The notes under the pieces: model-generated
What the model was told of the DNA's origin: nothing
The model's database searches: none
What the model saw: only the letters and a program-made list of their open reading frames with translations
Position numbers and translations under genes: made by a program
Assembly (NCBI GenBank): GCA_022559845.1
Contig: JAHNEJ010003596.1
Span: 106,906 to 170,905 of the forward strand
Reading direction: 5' to 3'
Source: Amorphophallus konjac
Taxonomy: Eukaryota > Streptophyta > Magnoliopsida > Alismatales > Araceae
DNA: 64,000 nucleotides
In this document: positions 34,286-44,367 of the stretch, piece by piece
How positions within the stretch are numbered: position 1 is the first letter of the stretch
Layout: each line of letters starts with the position of its first letter

Positions 34286-35344
34286 TCAAACTTTGTTGGT
34301 GTACATGGACTGGATCTCTGTATCCATTGCTTCTTGCCATTTCTCGGAGTCTACACTACGGATCGCCTCCTGGTACGACTGAGGATCATCATCCTCATCG
34401 ATACATACCTTAGAGGACCCTTCTGAGACATGTCCAACATATCTCTCAGGTTCTCTTGGTAATCTACCAGATCTCCGTAGTGTCAGCGTTTCACTTTGAA
34501 TAGGATCAACCGATACAGTCTCATCTAATGAGTTTGTGTCTATGGGTTGTGGTTCTTGGACCTCGTCTAATTCTATCTGGCTCCCACTATTTTTCTGGAG
34601 TAGATATTCTCTTTCCAGGAATACAGCTCTCTTGGCCACTAAGACCCTTTGCTCAGAAGGGTGATAGAAATAATATCCAAACGTCTCCTTTGGATATCCC
34701 ACAAACCTACACTTATCGGTTCTCGACTCAAGCTTATCACTATCGTTCTTCTTTACATGGGCAGGACACCCCCAAATTTTAATGTGATTAAAATTTAGTT
34801 TCCTGCCCTTCCATATCTCATATGGTATAGAAGGAACTGATTTACTTGATATCCTATTCAATAAATAAGCCGCAGTCTCTAACGCATAGCCCCAGAGAGA
34901 CAAGGGTAGTCCTGACATAGACATCATGGATCGGACCATGTCTAACAAGGTCCTGTTTCTCCTTTCGGATACACCATTGTGCTGCGGTGTATACGGTGGA
35001 GTCCACTGAGAAACTATTCCATGGTGTTTAAGATAAGAAGTGAATTCATGGCTTAAGTATTCACCTCCTCGATCCGATCGAAGAGCCTTAATACTTTTAC
35101 CTGTCTGTTTCTCTACTTCATTCTTGTATTCCTTAAACTTCTCAAAGGCTTGTGACTTATGTCTCATTAAATACACATAGCCATATCTAGAGAAGTCATC
35201 AATAAAAGAAATGAAATAGAGATAACCTCCTTTTGCTTCTATGGACATGGGTCCACACACATCCGAGTGTATGAGCTCGAGAAGGTCAACAGCCCTCTCA
35301 CCATGTCCACCAAAGGGAGCCTTGGTCATTTTCCCATGAGACAC
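34286..35344 (-). pseudogene. Integrase of copia F
   Basis: A frame of 352 codons carries the catalytic core: HSDVCGPM (first Asp), SDRGGEY (second Asp), and TPQHNGVSERRNR (Glu), followed by the copia integrase C-terminal part. It is entered by a single-base deletion near 35330, just after the zinc-binding CESCLMGK of the preceding frame, and left by two one-base deletions near 34273 and 34245. It would insert the cDNA into chromosomes. Confidence 0.88.
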
Positions 35345-36717
35345 GACTCACAGGTATCAAATGGCTTGTATTCGAACGAATTCAAATACCCATTTGAGTG
35401 TAAGTGAGAGACTCTTTTCTCACCTACATGACCAAGTCTGCAATGCCATAGATATGCAGAATTCACTTCATCAGCATTGGAAATTTGCATAACATTAGAA
35501 CATGTATCTAATACATAAAGACCATTGACTAATGAACCATTGGCTATGATCAAACCATTATTCATTATAGAGCACCCAGTGCTATTAAAAGTCAATGTAT
35601 ATCCAATGTTATACAAGCCAGAGATTGAAATAATGTTCTTAATAATATTAGGAACATAATAACAGTCATTCAGCTCCAGAATGACTCCTGAAGGTAAACT
35701 GAGGCGTGCAGTCCCGACAGCTTTGGCCGAAACTAAAGCTCCATTACCCATCCTCAGTTCAATCTCCTTTTTACCCAGCCGCCTTCTATTTGCCAGCACC
35801 TGCACAGAATTACAGATGTGAGATGCACATCCAGTATCCAATACCCATGATGTGGATTCCATATATGACAAATTAAGGTCTATGACAAAAATACCTTCAT
35901 TTAGAATTACCTTGCAATTCCTTTTCCAATGCCCAGTTTCCCCGCATCGAAAATATTTGTCTTCCTTTTCATTCTTCTTGCCCTTCCCTTTGTCAACTTT
36001 GGCGAGTTGCTTACCCGTGGCCTTTTTCTTTCCCTTCCCTTTGTTACTTGTGGTGGATATTTGGGTTGCCTTCCTTTTCTTGTTGGCCCGGCCAACAATC
36101 ATTACAGACGAAGATGGTTTATCTTTCTGCATGGTTCCTTCAGCACTCTTTAACATGTTGAGCAGCTCTGGGAGAGTTGCTTCAATCCTGTTCATGTTAA
36201 AGTTCATGATGAAGGAAGAAAAGGAATCGGGCAATGACTGGAGTATAAGATCAATGCATAGTTCAAGATCCAACTTGAACCCCAATGCATTGAGTCTTTC
36301 AATCCACTCCATCATTTTCAGTACATGGGCCTGTACTGATGAACCCTCAGACATCCGTGTCCTGAAAAGCCTTTTGGAGATGTCATACCTCTCAATCCTA
36401 CCCTGCTCCCCGAAGAGCTGGCGTAGATTGAGAAGTATACTTCTACAATCGGTCTTTTCGAATTACCTCTGCAGCTCAGGAGCCATAGAGGCCAACATGT
36501 AACATTGGGCAAGGGAGGAGTCCTCAGACCACTTGGCATAAGCCAGTAACTCGCCCTCGTCGGCATCAGGAGCTGGCTCAGAATGAACCGTATCCAACAC
36601 GTACGTAATCTTTTCGACGGTAAGGACTATGCGTAGATTACGCAGCCAATCCGAGTAGTTCGGTCCAGTTAAGCGATTTGCATCCAAGATGCCGCGGAGG
36701 GGGTTGGACGACGACAT
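35326..36717 (-). pseudogene. Gag, protease and pre-integrase of copia F
   Basis: ATG at 36717 opens Gag (RLTGPNYSDWLRNLRIVL). One TAA at about 36463 (CAA to TAA is the likely change) interrupts an otherwise continuous frame to 35326. The nucleocapsid knuckle reads YFRCGETGHWKRNC: the first zinc-binding Cys is Tyr, consistent with G-to-A. Protease has WVLDTGCASH (about 35835), and the pre-integrase LWHCRLGH motif follows. Gag packages element RNA; the lost Cys would weaken that if expressed. Confidence 0.88.
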
Positions 36718-36883
36718 TGTAATCTAGATAAGAAATAAAAGATAACTTAGCATGTGTTCAAATTCTAACCTAGATGTGATTTTCTATCTTAGTTAGTCCC
36801 ACTATTTTTCGATCGGACTATATAACCCTCAGTATATAGAATGGGAGATCAACGAGATCAACCTAGTGGGTCGGAATCCCAAC

Positions 36884-37195
36884 GAGACTGATGTACGACC
36901 TTGTGGAAAGCACAACAAGCCATACACGATCTCAAGGGCAGTCAACAGGCACTTGCATCCAATGCAATATCCGATATTCGGCCCCCGAGAAATCATCCCC
37001 TTGTGGAAAGCACAACAAAGGATATTCTCGGTTAGATCTAACCATCATTACTTCATAGCAATGAGTTCATGACCCGACCCTTGTGGAAAGCACAACAAAG
37101 CCGAGTTCAATTCCTCACCCCATTGAGGCCGAGCCTTGGAGTTTAATCCCGCCCCCAAACTCATGGACCTTGTGGAAAGCACAACAAATCCATGA
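36884..37195 (-). ncRNA. Four-copy stem-loop array in the copia F leader
   Basis: Core TTGTG-GAAAG-CACAA (CTTTC loop on the transcribed strand) lies at 36901-36915, 37001-37015, 37081-37095 and 37170-37184. Each core is bracketed on the plus strand by CC on one side and CAA(A/G) on the other, then by outer arms that differ between copies yet pair: 36884-36898 with 36920-36933; 36985-36998 with 37020-37031; 37072-37078 with 37100-37106; 37161-37167 with 37189-37195. In copies 1 and 3 the five A-C or C-A positions on the plus strand become U-G or G-U pairs on the minus strand, which is the transcribed one. A role in RNA packaging, dimerisation or translation control is inferred. Confidence 0.75.
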
Positions 37196-38469
37196 AATGA
37201 AGACGTTCATTCACTCCATAATGATGGAGGGCCACGACGACTCCTAGAGCCACGCTTACCAGATCTAAAATTTAATCGCGAGGGAATTTAATTTTATCTT
37301 GATCTCACCCTAGGTGGTAATATAAATATATCCAATATATTTACCGTACCTAGTAGTTTAAAAAAATAAATGCATCCAATGCAAAATTAAACGCAAGTGA
37401 TCATGGACTTTAACCCTAATGTAACTAAGACATCCGGCCCGCTTCCGAAGCAGCTGGATCGTCCTCGTCGGGTGTGCTCCGCGCTTTCAAACTCCGACGC
37501 CGCATCAATTACAACTTTTACACGGCACGCAGGCCGGAAAAATTAAATTACATGTGACTCAAATTCCAGCAGCCCTTAGGGCGAGTACAACAACGGAGGA
37601 AGATAGAAGTACATTAGAATTTTAACAGAGAGAGAAAGGAGGTTCGCAGACCCCAATTAATTACATTATTCCAAGTCCATGATCACTTGCCAACCCATTC
37701 AAATAAAATCAATCAAGGGTTATTTTCTGAAAATAATCCTTACTTTTGAATTTAAAAATGGGATGTGCAAACAAAAACATGCCAGCTTTGTTTAATTTTA
37801 AAAATCGAAGCATGATTAACTAAAATTAAACAGACAAGCAGGCCAATACAAGGTAAATAAAGTAGAGCACGTAAAGAACCATCATTTTCTACAGGGGCAT
37901 CTAATTGAGATAATTAATTAAATTTAAATTTAAATTTAATTATCCAATAATCAAATTTAAATTCAAAATTTAAACATGCCAATAATTTAAATTTAAATTC
38001 AAACTAATTATCCAATAATTTTGTTTGAAAGTAAATTTAAAATAATGCAATTATCCTCAATTAGTAATTTTCTAAAATTCAAAATTTGAATTTAACAATT
38101 ATCTAATAATTAAAATTCAAATAATTGAATTTTCCACATTTAACTTCAATAAAATTTAAAATTTGAATTTTCTAATTATCTAATAATTAAAAATTCAAAA
38201 ACTTAAATTTTACTGAAGTAACTTCAATTATTACCATTTTATCTTGAGGTAAATAGTAATTATCTCACCTCGGTAAATTCAACATGGTTAAATAAAAATT
38301 AATATTTGACATTTACCATCGAGATAACATAATTAACCTACTAGATAAAATTTGATTTAATTTACTGTGCATTTTGATATATATATCTAATATATATATT
38401 AATTTATTAGAGCACGATAAATTAAAAAGGGGCAAAAACGCAATTTTTTTTTAAATTAAAAATATATAT

Positions 38470-38670
38470 TTGGGCGGGCTGACCCGCCCGGGCGCGGGGA
38501 GGGCGCCGCCCCGCGTTGCGGGCGCGACCCGCAACGCGGGCTCCCGCAACGGGGGGTTCGCGTGGCGGCGCCACGCGGGCGCCCGCCCTGCGGGTGCCCC
38601 GCGTGGGCGGCGCACTGCGCCTTGCCGCACCGCGCCCAGGGCGCAGTGCGTGCAAACCGGCCAGACATAA
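38470..38670. other. Extremely GC-rich island in the copia F leader
   Basis: About 200 bp of nearly pure G+C with repeated CCCGCAACG words and strong self-complementarity (for example CGTGGCGGCGCCACG at 38561-38575), framed by A/T homopolymer runs on both sides (38441-38467 and 38669-38695). Composition is unlike the rest of the element. Confidence 0.8.
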
Positions 38671-38830
38671 ATTTTTTTTTTTTATAAAAAAAAATTTGCT
38701 CCAGCGATGCCCAGCATCTTGGAAGAACGGAGATGCCCAGCATCCCCTTCTAGCAATAACAATTGAAGATTTTAAATTGCCCCTAAAATATGGTTCTAAA
38801 CGGTGATAAAACACCGACCAGAGCGCGAAC

Positions 38831-38845
38831 CTGGCTCTGACACCA
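38831..38845 (-). other. Primer-binding site of copia F
   Basis: On the element strand TGGTGTCAGAGCCAG, one base inside the LTR. It differs from the usual TGGTATCAGAGCC at one base (A to G), so it still matches an initiator tRNA-Met 3' end with one mismatch. Confidence 0.85.
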
Positions 38846-38846
38846 C

Positions 38847-40434
38847 TGTAATGCTTCGCACAGCACTATCGGGCAACGCAGCGGATAACAAAAATTTATT
38901 TGCCCGATCCCGGTGCTATGGAAAGCTTAATCTGTGCTCTAATCGGTGTTTCTAAGACCCTAATTACGGGTTGCGTGTTTCACCTTGCGCGGAACGACGC
39001 TGTCCGCGATGCCCGATGCAGAATATGGAGCCGCACAGCTGTACGACCTCTAGAGCAGATCCACACGGACCCTTGCGCAGCGACGGTACCTCCCCGGCAC
39101 GACCTTCCCCGGCTCTATCACCTTCTGGAGAGAGAGAGAGCAAGAGGGAGAAAGGGGGAGGCTAATCCTCTCCTTTAAGCCTTAATGCTTGATTAGCTTA
39201 AAGGGTTGGAAGAGAAGAGTTCGAATGAACTCACGTAGGATGCTATATATAGAGTTTGGTCATTTTCTAAAAGGGCTCCAAAAGACCAAAATTATATATA
39301 TATCCTATCTACTATTATACATATGTATTAAGCTCCATTTACACTCCTTTCCAAAAGGAATTAAATAGAAATAATACATACATTTGTATAATAATAATCC
39401 GTCACCCAAGAATCCATTGTGTGTGATCCTCTAGGCCCATAGTCACTCTAGTTTAAGGCCCATTAACTTCTAATTCCCAATTAGAAGTAAATTAAACGTA
39501 TTCTTCGCTTCTACTAGAGCCGAAGAATAGTTTAATTTATTCCGAACCTTTGATCACGTTGGGTCAAGCAAATCCGCGTGATCCTAGAGGACGCCGGGTT
39601 TAAAACCAGCCTGTCTGGAACCTGTGAGTCCACAGTTACCGCATCGATTTAATCCCTCGCTCCTTCTATGAGTCTGGTACGATCGAGGGTATGGTTTCTG
39701 TCAAACCCCATGATCGTGCCATTTGACTATGACCTCCTTAAAGTGTATGACGTCCGTTCTAAACGAACTCACACGACCCTGGCCAGGGATTTAACGGAGC
39801 GTCAATGTCATGACCCATTAACTGTCTGATATATACCCGACAGTGAGCGATCCCTTCTTGACCATTGATGATCTTCACACGTATCCTGGAGTGGTTAACG
39901 ACTCGGCAACTCATGACTTATGGTTAAAGTCACTTAGCCAAGTGATTAAACCATTCCAATCCTCGTGTAAGATCCGATCAATGCCTCAGGTCAAAGGACC
40001 AACGATGCTACTGAGACAATTGGATCTTCAGTTGACATTAGGTATAATCAACCATCTGAAGATCCAATAGCGGATCAGTTCAGTGTACATCCTCCAAGGA
40101 CATACACCTACACATATGTGTTGGTGCCCCGCACCAATGACCATGAGACTGGTCACTCACTGACACATCATGTGTACTGGTTTAATAGGTAATCAAAGTC
40201 CCCGAGTGATTACCCTCCAACCAGGAACAGTTTAAGGCATGTGTACATGTAAAGTCAATCTCATGTTCGAGATCCCATCTCGAGCTGACTTTACAACCAC
40301 ATATCCTAGGGACAACGTAAAGTAACACAATCGCATATTTACGCTCAAACACCACTTTATTAATAATGAACAAGATCGTACATATATCGGGTCTACCCGA
40401 CCCTAAATTGGCCTGTAGCACACCAACACTAACA
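38847..40434 (-). repeat. 5' LTR of copia F (1588 bp)
   Basis: TGTAATGCTT...CACTAACA, partner of 31218-32801. A 75-codon frame found in both copies (39843-40070 and 32214-32441) is shared LTR sequence, not a gene. Confidence 0.93.
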
Positions 40435-40457
40435 CCCAATACCCACCACCACGACCT

Positions 40458-42194
40458 ATGGCGGATCCCTGAGTCCGTAGTTCCGATGAGTCTTCGGTGG
40501 CTGAGATGTTCTGATCTCTCGTGGATCGATTCGATACGCGTATGGATGGGATTAGTACGCGTGTAGATGGCGTAGGTACGCGTCTGGAAGGGAGGATGAA
40601 AGCCTTAGAGGATCGGGCCAAAGCATCGGACAAGTCTATCCAGGGTCTGGTGGGAAGAGTTGCAGTCCTAGAGAGGGCCCCGATTGAGGCGGCACAACCC
40701 GCACCGACCAATGGCCAACAGGAGCCAGTTCAGCAACCAGCTGCTCCAAGGGCTCAAGGGGTAGATGATAGGAGCAGCGAGTGGCCGAGGTGGATGATTA
40801 TGCATCCGATAATGAACCTGGGGGTTATGGTCGTGACCGTCGAGCCCAACGATGGAATCGTGATTACGATGAGGACGACAGCGTTCTTAGGAACGTGCGT
40901 GCGGACCCTCCCCTTTTTGATGGGTCCTTGGACCCAAATGTCTATTTAGATTGGGAGGCCAGCATGGATCGATATTTCGAGTGGTTTGAGATGACGGACC
41001 ACCGAAGAGTCCGCTATGCAAAGATGAAGTTGCAAGGGCAGGCGCAAACCTATTGGACCAATGTGGAGAGCCTGCTAATGCAGCGACATTAACCCCAGAT
41101 CGATACTTGGGATGACATGAAAACCAAATTGAGGCAGAAGTACCTTCCTGCCACATATCGCCAGCGTCTCATAGACAAATGGCAGAGTCTCTCCCAAGGG
41201 AACCTGTGCGTGACTGAGTACACCGCCGAGTTTGATGAGTACTACTTGCGGTGTGGAGTTACGGAAGAGAGCACCATGACCATCTCACGCTTTCAAAGAG
41301 GTCTGCGGCCACACTATCAATATGAACTTTTTCGTCGTAATGTGGCCACTTTGGAACAAGCGTATCAGGTCGCTCTCGAATTGGAGTAATTCAAGGCCGA
41401 GTTCAAGCCTACCCAACGGTTGGGCCCCTTCCCTCTCCGTAGTGTCGAGCCCCGCAGCTCTTCAGGCACATATCAGAGGGCCCCCATGGCTCGACCTCAG
41501 GAGCCCGCTCGTCAGGAGCCATTCGCTCCTAGGCCTCGCCCTCCACCTCCGAGGGATTTTCCTCCTCGACCCCAACCTACGGCACCCATTGCCCGTCCAC
41601 CGACACCCGCACCTCTTACCTGTCCCATGTTGCCTACACCTCCTATCCGTCGGGAGGATAAGGGTAAGGGACCTTTGATCGGGGAGCCTAGTGGATCACG
41701 ACGGCAATGTTTTCACTGTAATGGGTTTGGCCACTTTGCCAACCAGTGTCCCACTCGTCAATCTCTAGTCATTGGGGACACACAGGTCGGGGACACCTTA
41801 TTTTTTGAGCTTGTGTCAGTCATCTATGAGGCAGAATAGGAATTAGCTGACGAGTTCTTTGCGAATGAAGATGACGGCCAGGATGCCCAGCATCTAGACG
41901 ATACCCATTTGGGGGTCGTAAGGTGTATTCTCACCCAGCCACATGCCAGTGATGACTGGCGTCGGACCACTATCTTTGATACATACTGTAGGCTGGGCGG
42001 GAAAGTTTGTAAGGTGATTATCAATAGTGGGAGTTGTATCAATGTAATCTCCACGGGCACTGTTTCTCATCTTGGTCTTACTCCCGTGGATTATCCTTGC
42101 CCCTATCGAGTATCATCGGTGGATTCCACCTACATTCCGATCAGGCTACGGTGTCTGGTCCCACTACAGTTCCATGCCTACCGTGAAGAGATCT
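40458..42194 (+). pseudogene. Gag and protease start of gypsy D
   Basis: ATG 40458 opens a coiled-coil Gag. A stop follows at about 40467, and a frame change near 40780 leads to the Gag core (FDGSLDPNVYLDWEASMDRYF) with stops at 41090, 41387 and 41837, each explainable by C-to-T from a Gln codon. One CCHC knuckle, CFHCNGFGHFANQC, is at about 41708-41750. The protease motif reads INSGSC (about 42022): the catalytic Asp is Asn, again G-to-A, so the enzyme would be dead. The frame is cut at 42194 by solo LTR G and resumes at 44368. Confidence 0.85.
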
Positions 42195-44362
42195 TGATGC
42201 GGGACGGGACCACGGACACGACAAGCTCGCGATCGTCCCTTAACGAGGGAAGCGTCGGATGTGCGCGGTTGAGAAACCGGCAATGAGCTAGGGTGGTCGG
42301 CTCTCTTTTACGCCCGGATCGGGTCACGGGACAGCTTCGCTCTCTCTCGCAGCAGTGATATTATAAATTGAAGGCGAGCTAGGTATCCCTACACATGCTC
42401 TCTAGCAGCGGCATATAAAGCATATAAAGAATTAAGCTAATGCCAAGTGTAAGGGTGAAGGCGATACCTCCACGCTCTCGGCGTGGCGAAGATGGGACCC
42501 GGCCGGAACTCGTACCCCCGGGAACTTAATATATTATGGTTACAGTAATGCAACTAAGCCCACTCCACACAGGGAGGTAAAGGGCGACACAAGCGGGCCC
42601 GGGAGGACCAGTTTCGGGTTGACGGGCGGTTCCGGGTGATGCTTCGGCTTCACGCGTACTCGTGTTAGTGGGGGCCCACGTGTTGACCGGAGGGGTCGTG
42701 TGGGGCCTGATGACTCCTCTGTTGTGGAGACACTTGGGAAGCATTCCCCTGGGATGGCGAGCTGCTGGAACGACCACCGGACGTCGGGCGGCCCTCGGAC
42801 GACGCTCGCGGGGAACTCGGCCACAAACCTGAACTTATGTTTGCAGGCGCGCGACTTGGAGGAAACTGCTGCTGCGATCAGCCCCGTCGTCAGAACGTGA
42901 CGAAATTAGAGCCGTTGGAAAGAGGACTCAAAATACTTCGACGTAGGGGTCTTCACAAAAAATAATCAGATCTGTATTTCTGATTGTTGAATTTACAATC
43001 TTGCTGAATTCGGGCCAGAACTGCAGGGGCAGGATCTATCTTCTCTGAAGATCGACGTTGACCGGGGTGAAGACCTCTGAATCTGGCAATGATTTCTTCA
43101 GAAAAGTTGAAGATCTCTGAGATAGGAATCCGGGAATATTTTTGGTTTTTTGATTGGAGAAGAAATGGATTTTATGGGATTTGTTTACTAGACCTGGGTC
43201 GGATCTGGGAAACTGTGGGTAGACTGTTCTTGGGAACTTGGACGGTTTTTGTAAAATACTTGGAGGGTGAACCAAAAATTAAGAAAATTCCTGGTGGTAG
43301 AGGGATGTGGACAGAGCTCCCAGTAAATTTGGGCGACCCAACAAAAATCAAAAGGTGGTTCGAATGGGGTAAACTCAGAGCTGATGAACAGTAAACAGAA
43401 CCAGGACAGATCTGGAACTTGGACTTGGACGAAAATCAAAAAATAGTTAAAGGATGAATTGTGACGTGAATTTTGTTTTGGGGATAAGGGTTCTAGAGGG
43501 GAACCAACCCTGAAATTTGGAGCTTCATAAGATGAAGGGAGTGGTAGCAGGAATTCGGAGAAGAAGGTTCTATCCTGAGTGGACAGAACACCGAAACCGT
43601 TGGCGACGACGCGTCGGCGGCGAGACGATGGCGGCGGCGATCACCGGAGTTGCTTCAGATGCTGGAGGGGATCAATGGGGAAGGGATTACACTCTAGAAA
43701 GGGGAGAGGGGGTGGAGGAACCAGGGAGAGAGAGGGGAGGGGGGCAAGATCCACTTGGGGGCAAATGCCTTTTTTTCATTCATTAATTCATTCAATATGA
43801 AAAATACAACCTTATATAGGATGCCAACCTAATTCAACCTCATCTCTTGGATCTAGGGGTGTGGATTGAAGGGCTGGGATGAAGTATGACCAACCTCCAA
43901 AATACAATATTTAAAGGAAGCCAATTCCTAATTTTTACAACATGTGGTCAAAGAAAGGAAGGAAATAAAAAAACTAAACAACCTAGCCTAATGGAGCCAA
44001 AAGAGGGGGCGCCCCCCTTCATGGGCCAAGGGCCTCTTCATGGGCCAAGAAACATCCACAAGCCCATGCTAGGCTTGGACCCTTCCCACTTAGTTGGCCC
44101 ATGAGGGAGTGTAACCCAATTTGGGCCTTAAGTGCATTAGTGACCCATTAGACACCTAATGACCCAATATGAAGTAACACTCTTAATGGACTCTACTAAT
44201 GGCAACCTAGCCTTGGACTTGACATAACAAATGGCCCATTGGCTTGATATAAGCCTTACAAGGAGCCCAAAAGAAAGAAAATACACAATTACAATCTCAT
44301 ACAAGCCATAACTCACAAATACACTCCACCCGTGTAATGAAATCGCCTTTGATGCCCCATCA
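42195..44362 (-). mobile_element. Solo LTR G (gypsy-type, 2168 bp) in the protease region of D
   Basis: TGATGCGGG...GCCCCATCA flanked by perfect gatct duplications (42190-42194 and 44363-44367); the gypsy D frame resumes on the far side. In element sense it ends GTCCCGCATCA like LTRs D and J, has TATATAAG at 43812-43819 on the minus strand, and carries the CCACGC/GCGTGG stem-loop (42470-42486). No internal sequence. Frames within it are not supported. Confidence 0.92.
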
Positions 44363-44367
44363 GATCT

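Larger units (their letters stand above)
36718..38830 (-). other. Untranslated leader of copia F
   Basis: About 2.1 kb between primer-binding site and gag ATG, without coding. In transcript order it holds a GC-rich island (38470-38670), an AT-rich stretch (37700-38460) dominated by AAATTTAAATTT-type words, and a four-copy stem-loop array (36884-37195) about 170-480 bases before gag. Confidence 0.8.
31218..40434 (-). mobile_element. Copia element F (Angela/BARE1-like), minus strand, young but defective
   Basis: Complete element with paired LTRs, polypurine tract, gag-pol remnants, a 2-kb untranslated leader and primer-binding site, flanked by the perfect duplication cccaa (31213-31217 and 40435-40439). 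It inserted in the leader of gypsy D. LTRs are nearly identical over their inner 1.28 kb, yet gag-pol has one nonsense codon and at least five single-base deletions. Lineage is inferred from protease (VLDTGCASHICNS) and Gag motifs. Confidence 0.93.

Noticed and set aside
38422..38814. 130-codon Arg/Ala/Pro-rich frame and others across 38470-38670
   Set aside because: Extreme GC content removes stops in all frames; open on both strands simultaneously.
39843..40070. 75-codon frame identical to 32214-32441
   Set aside because: Identical LTR copies of copia F, antisense to the element; no motif.
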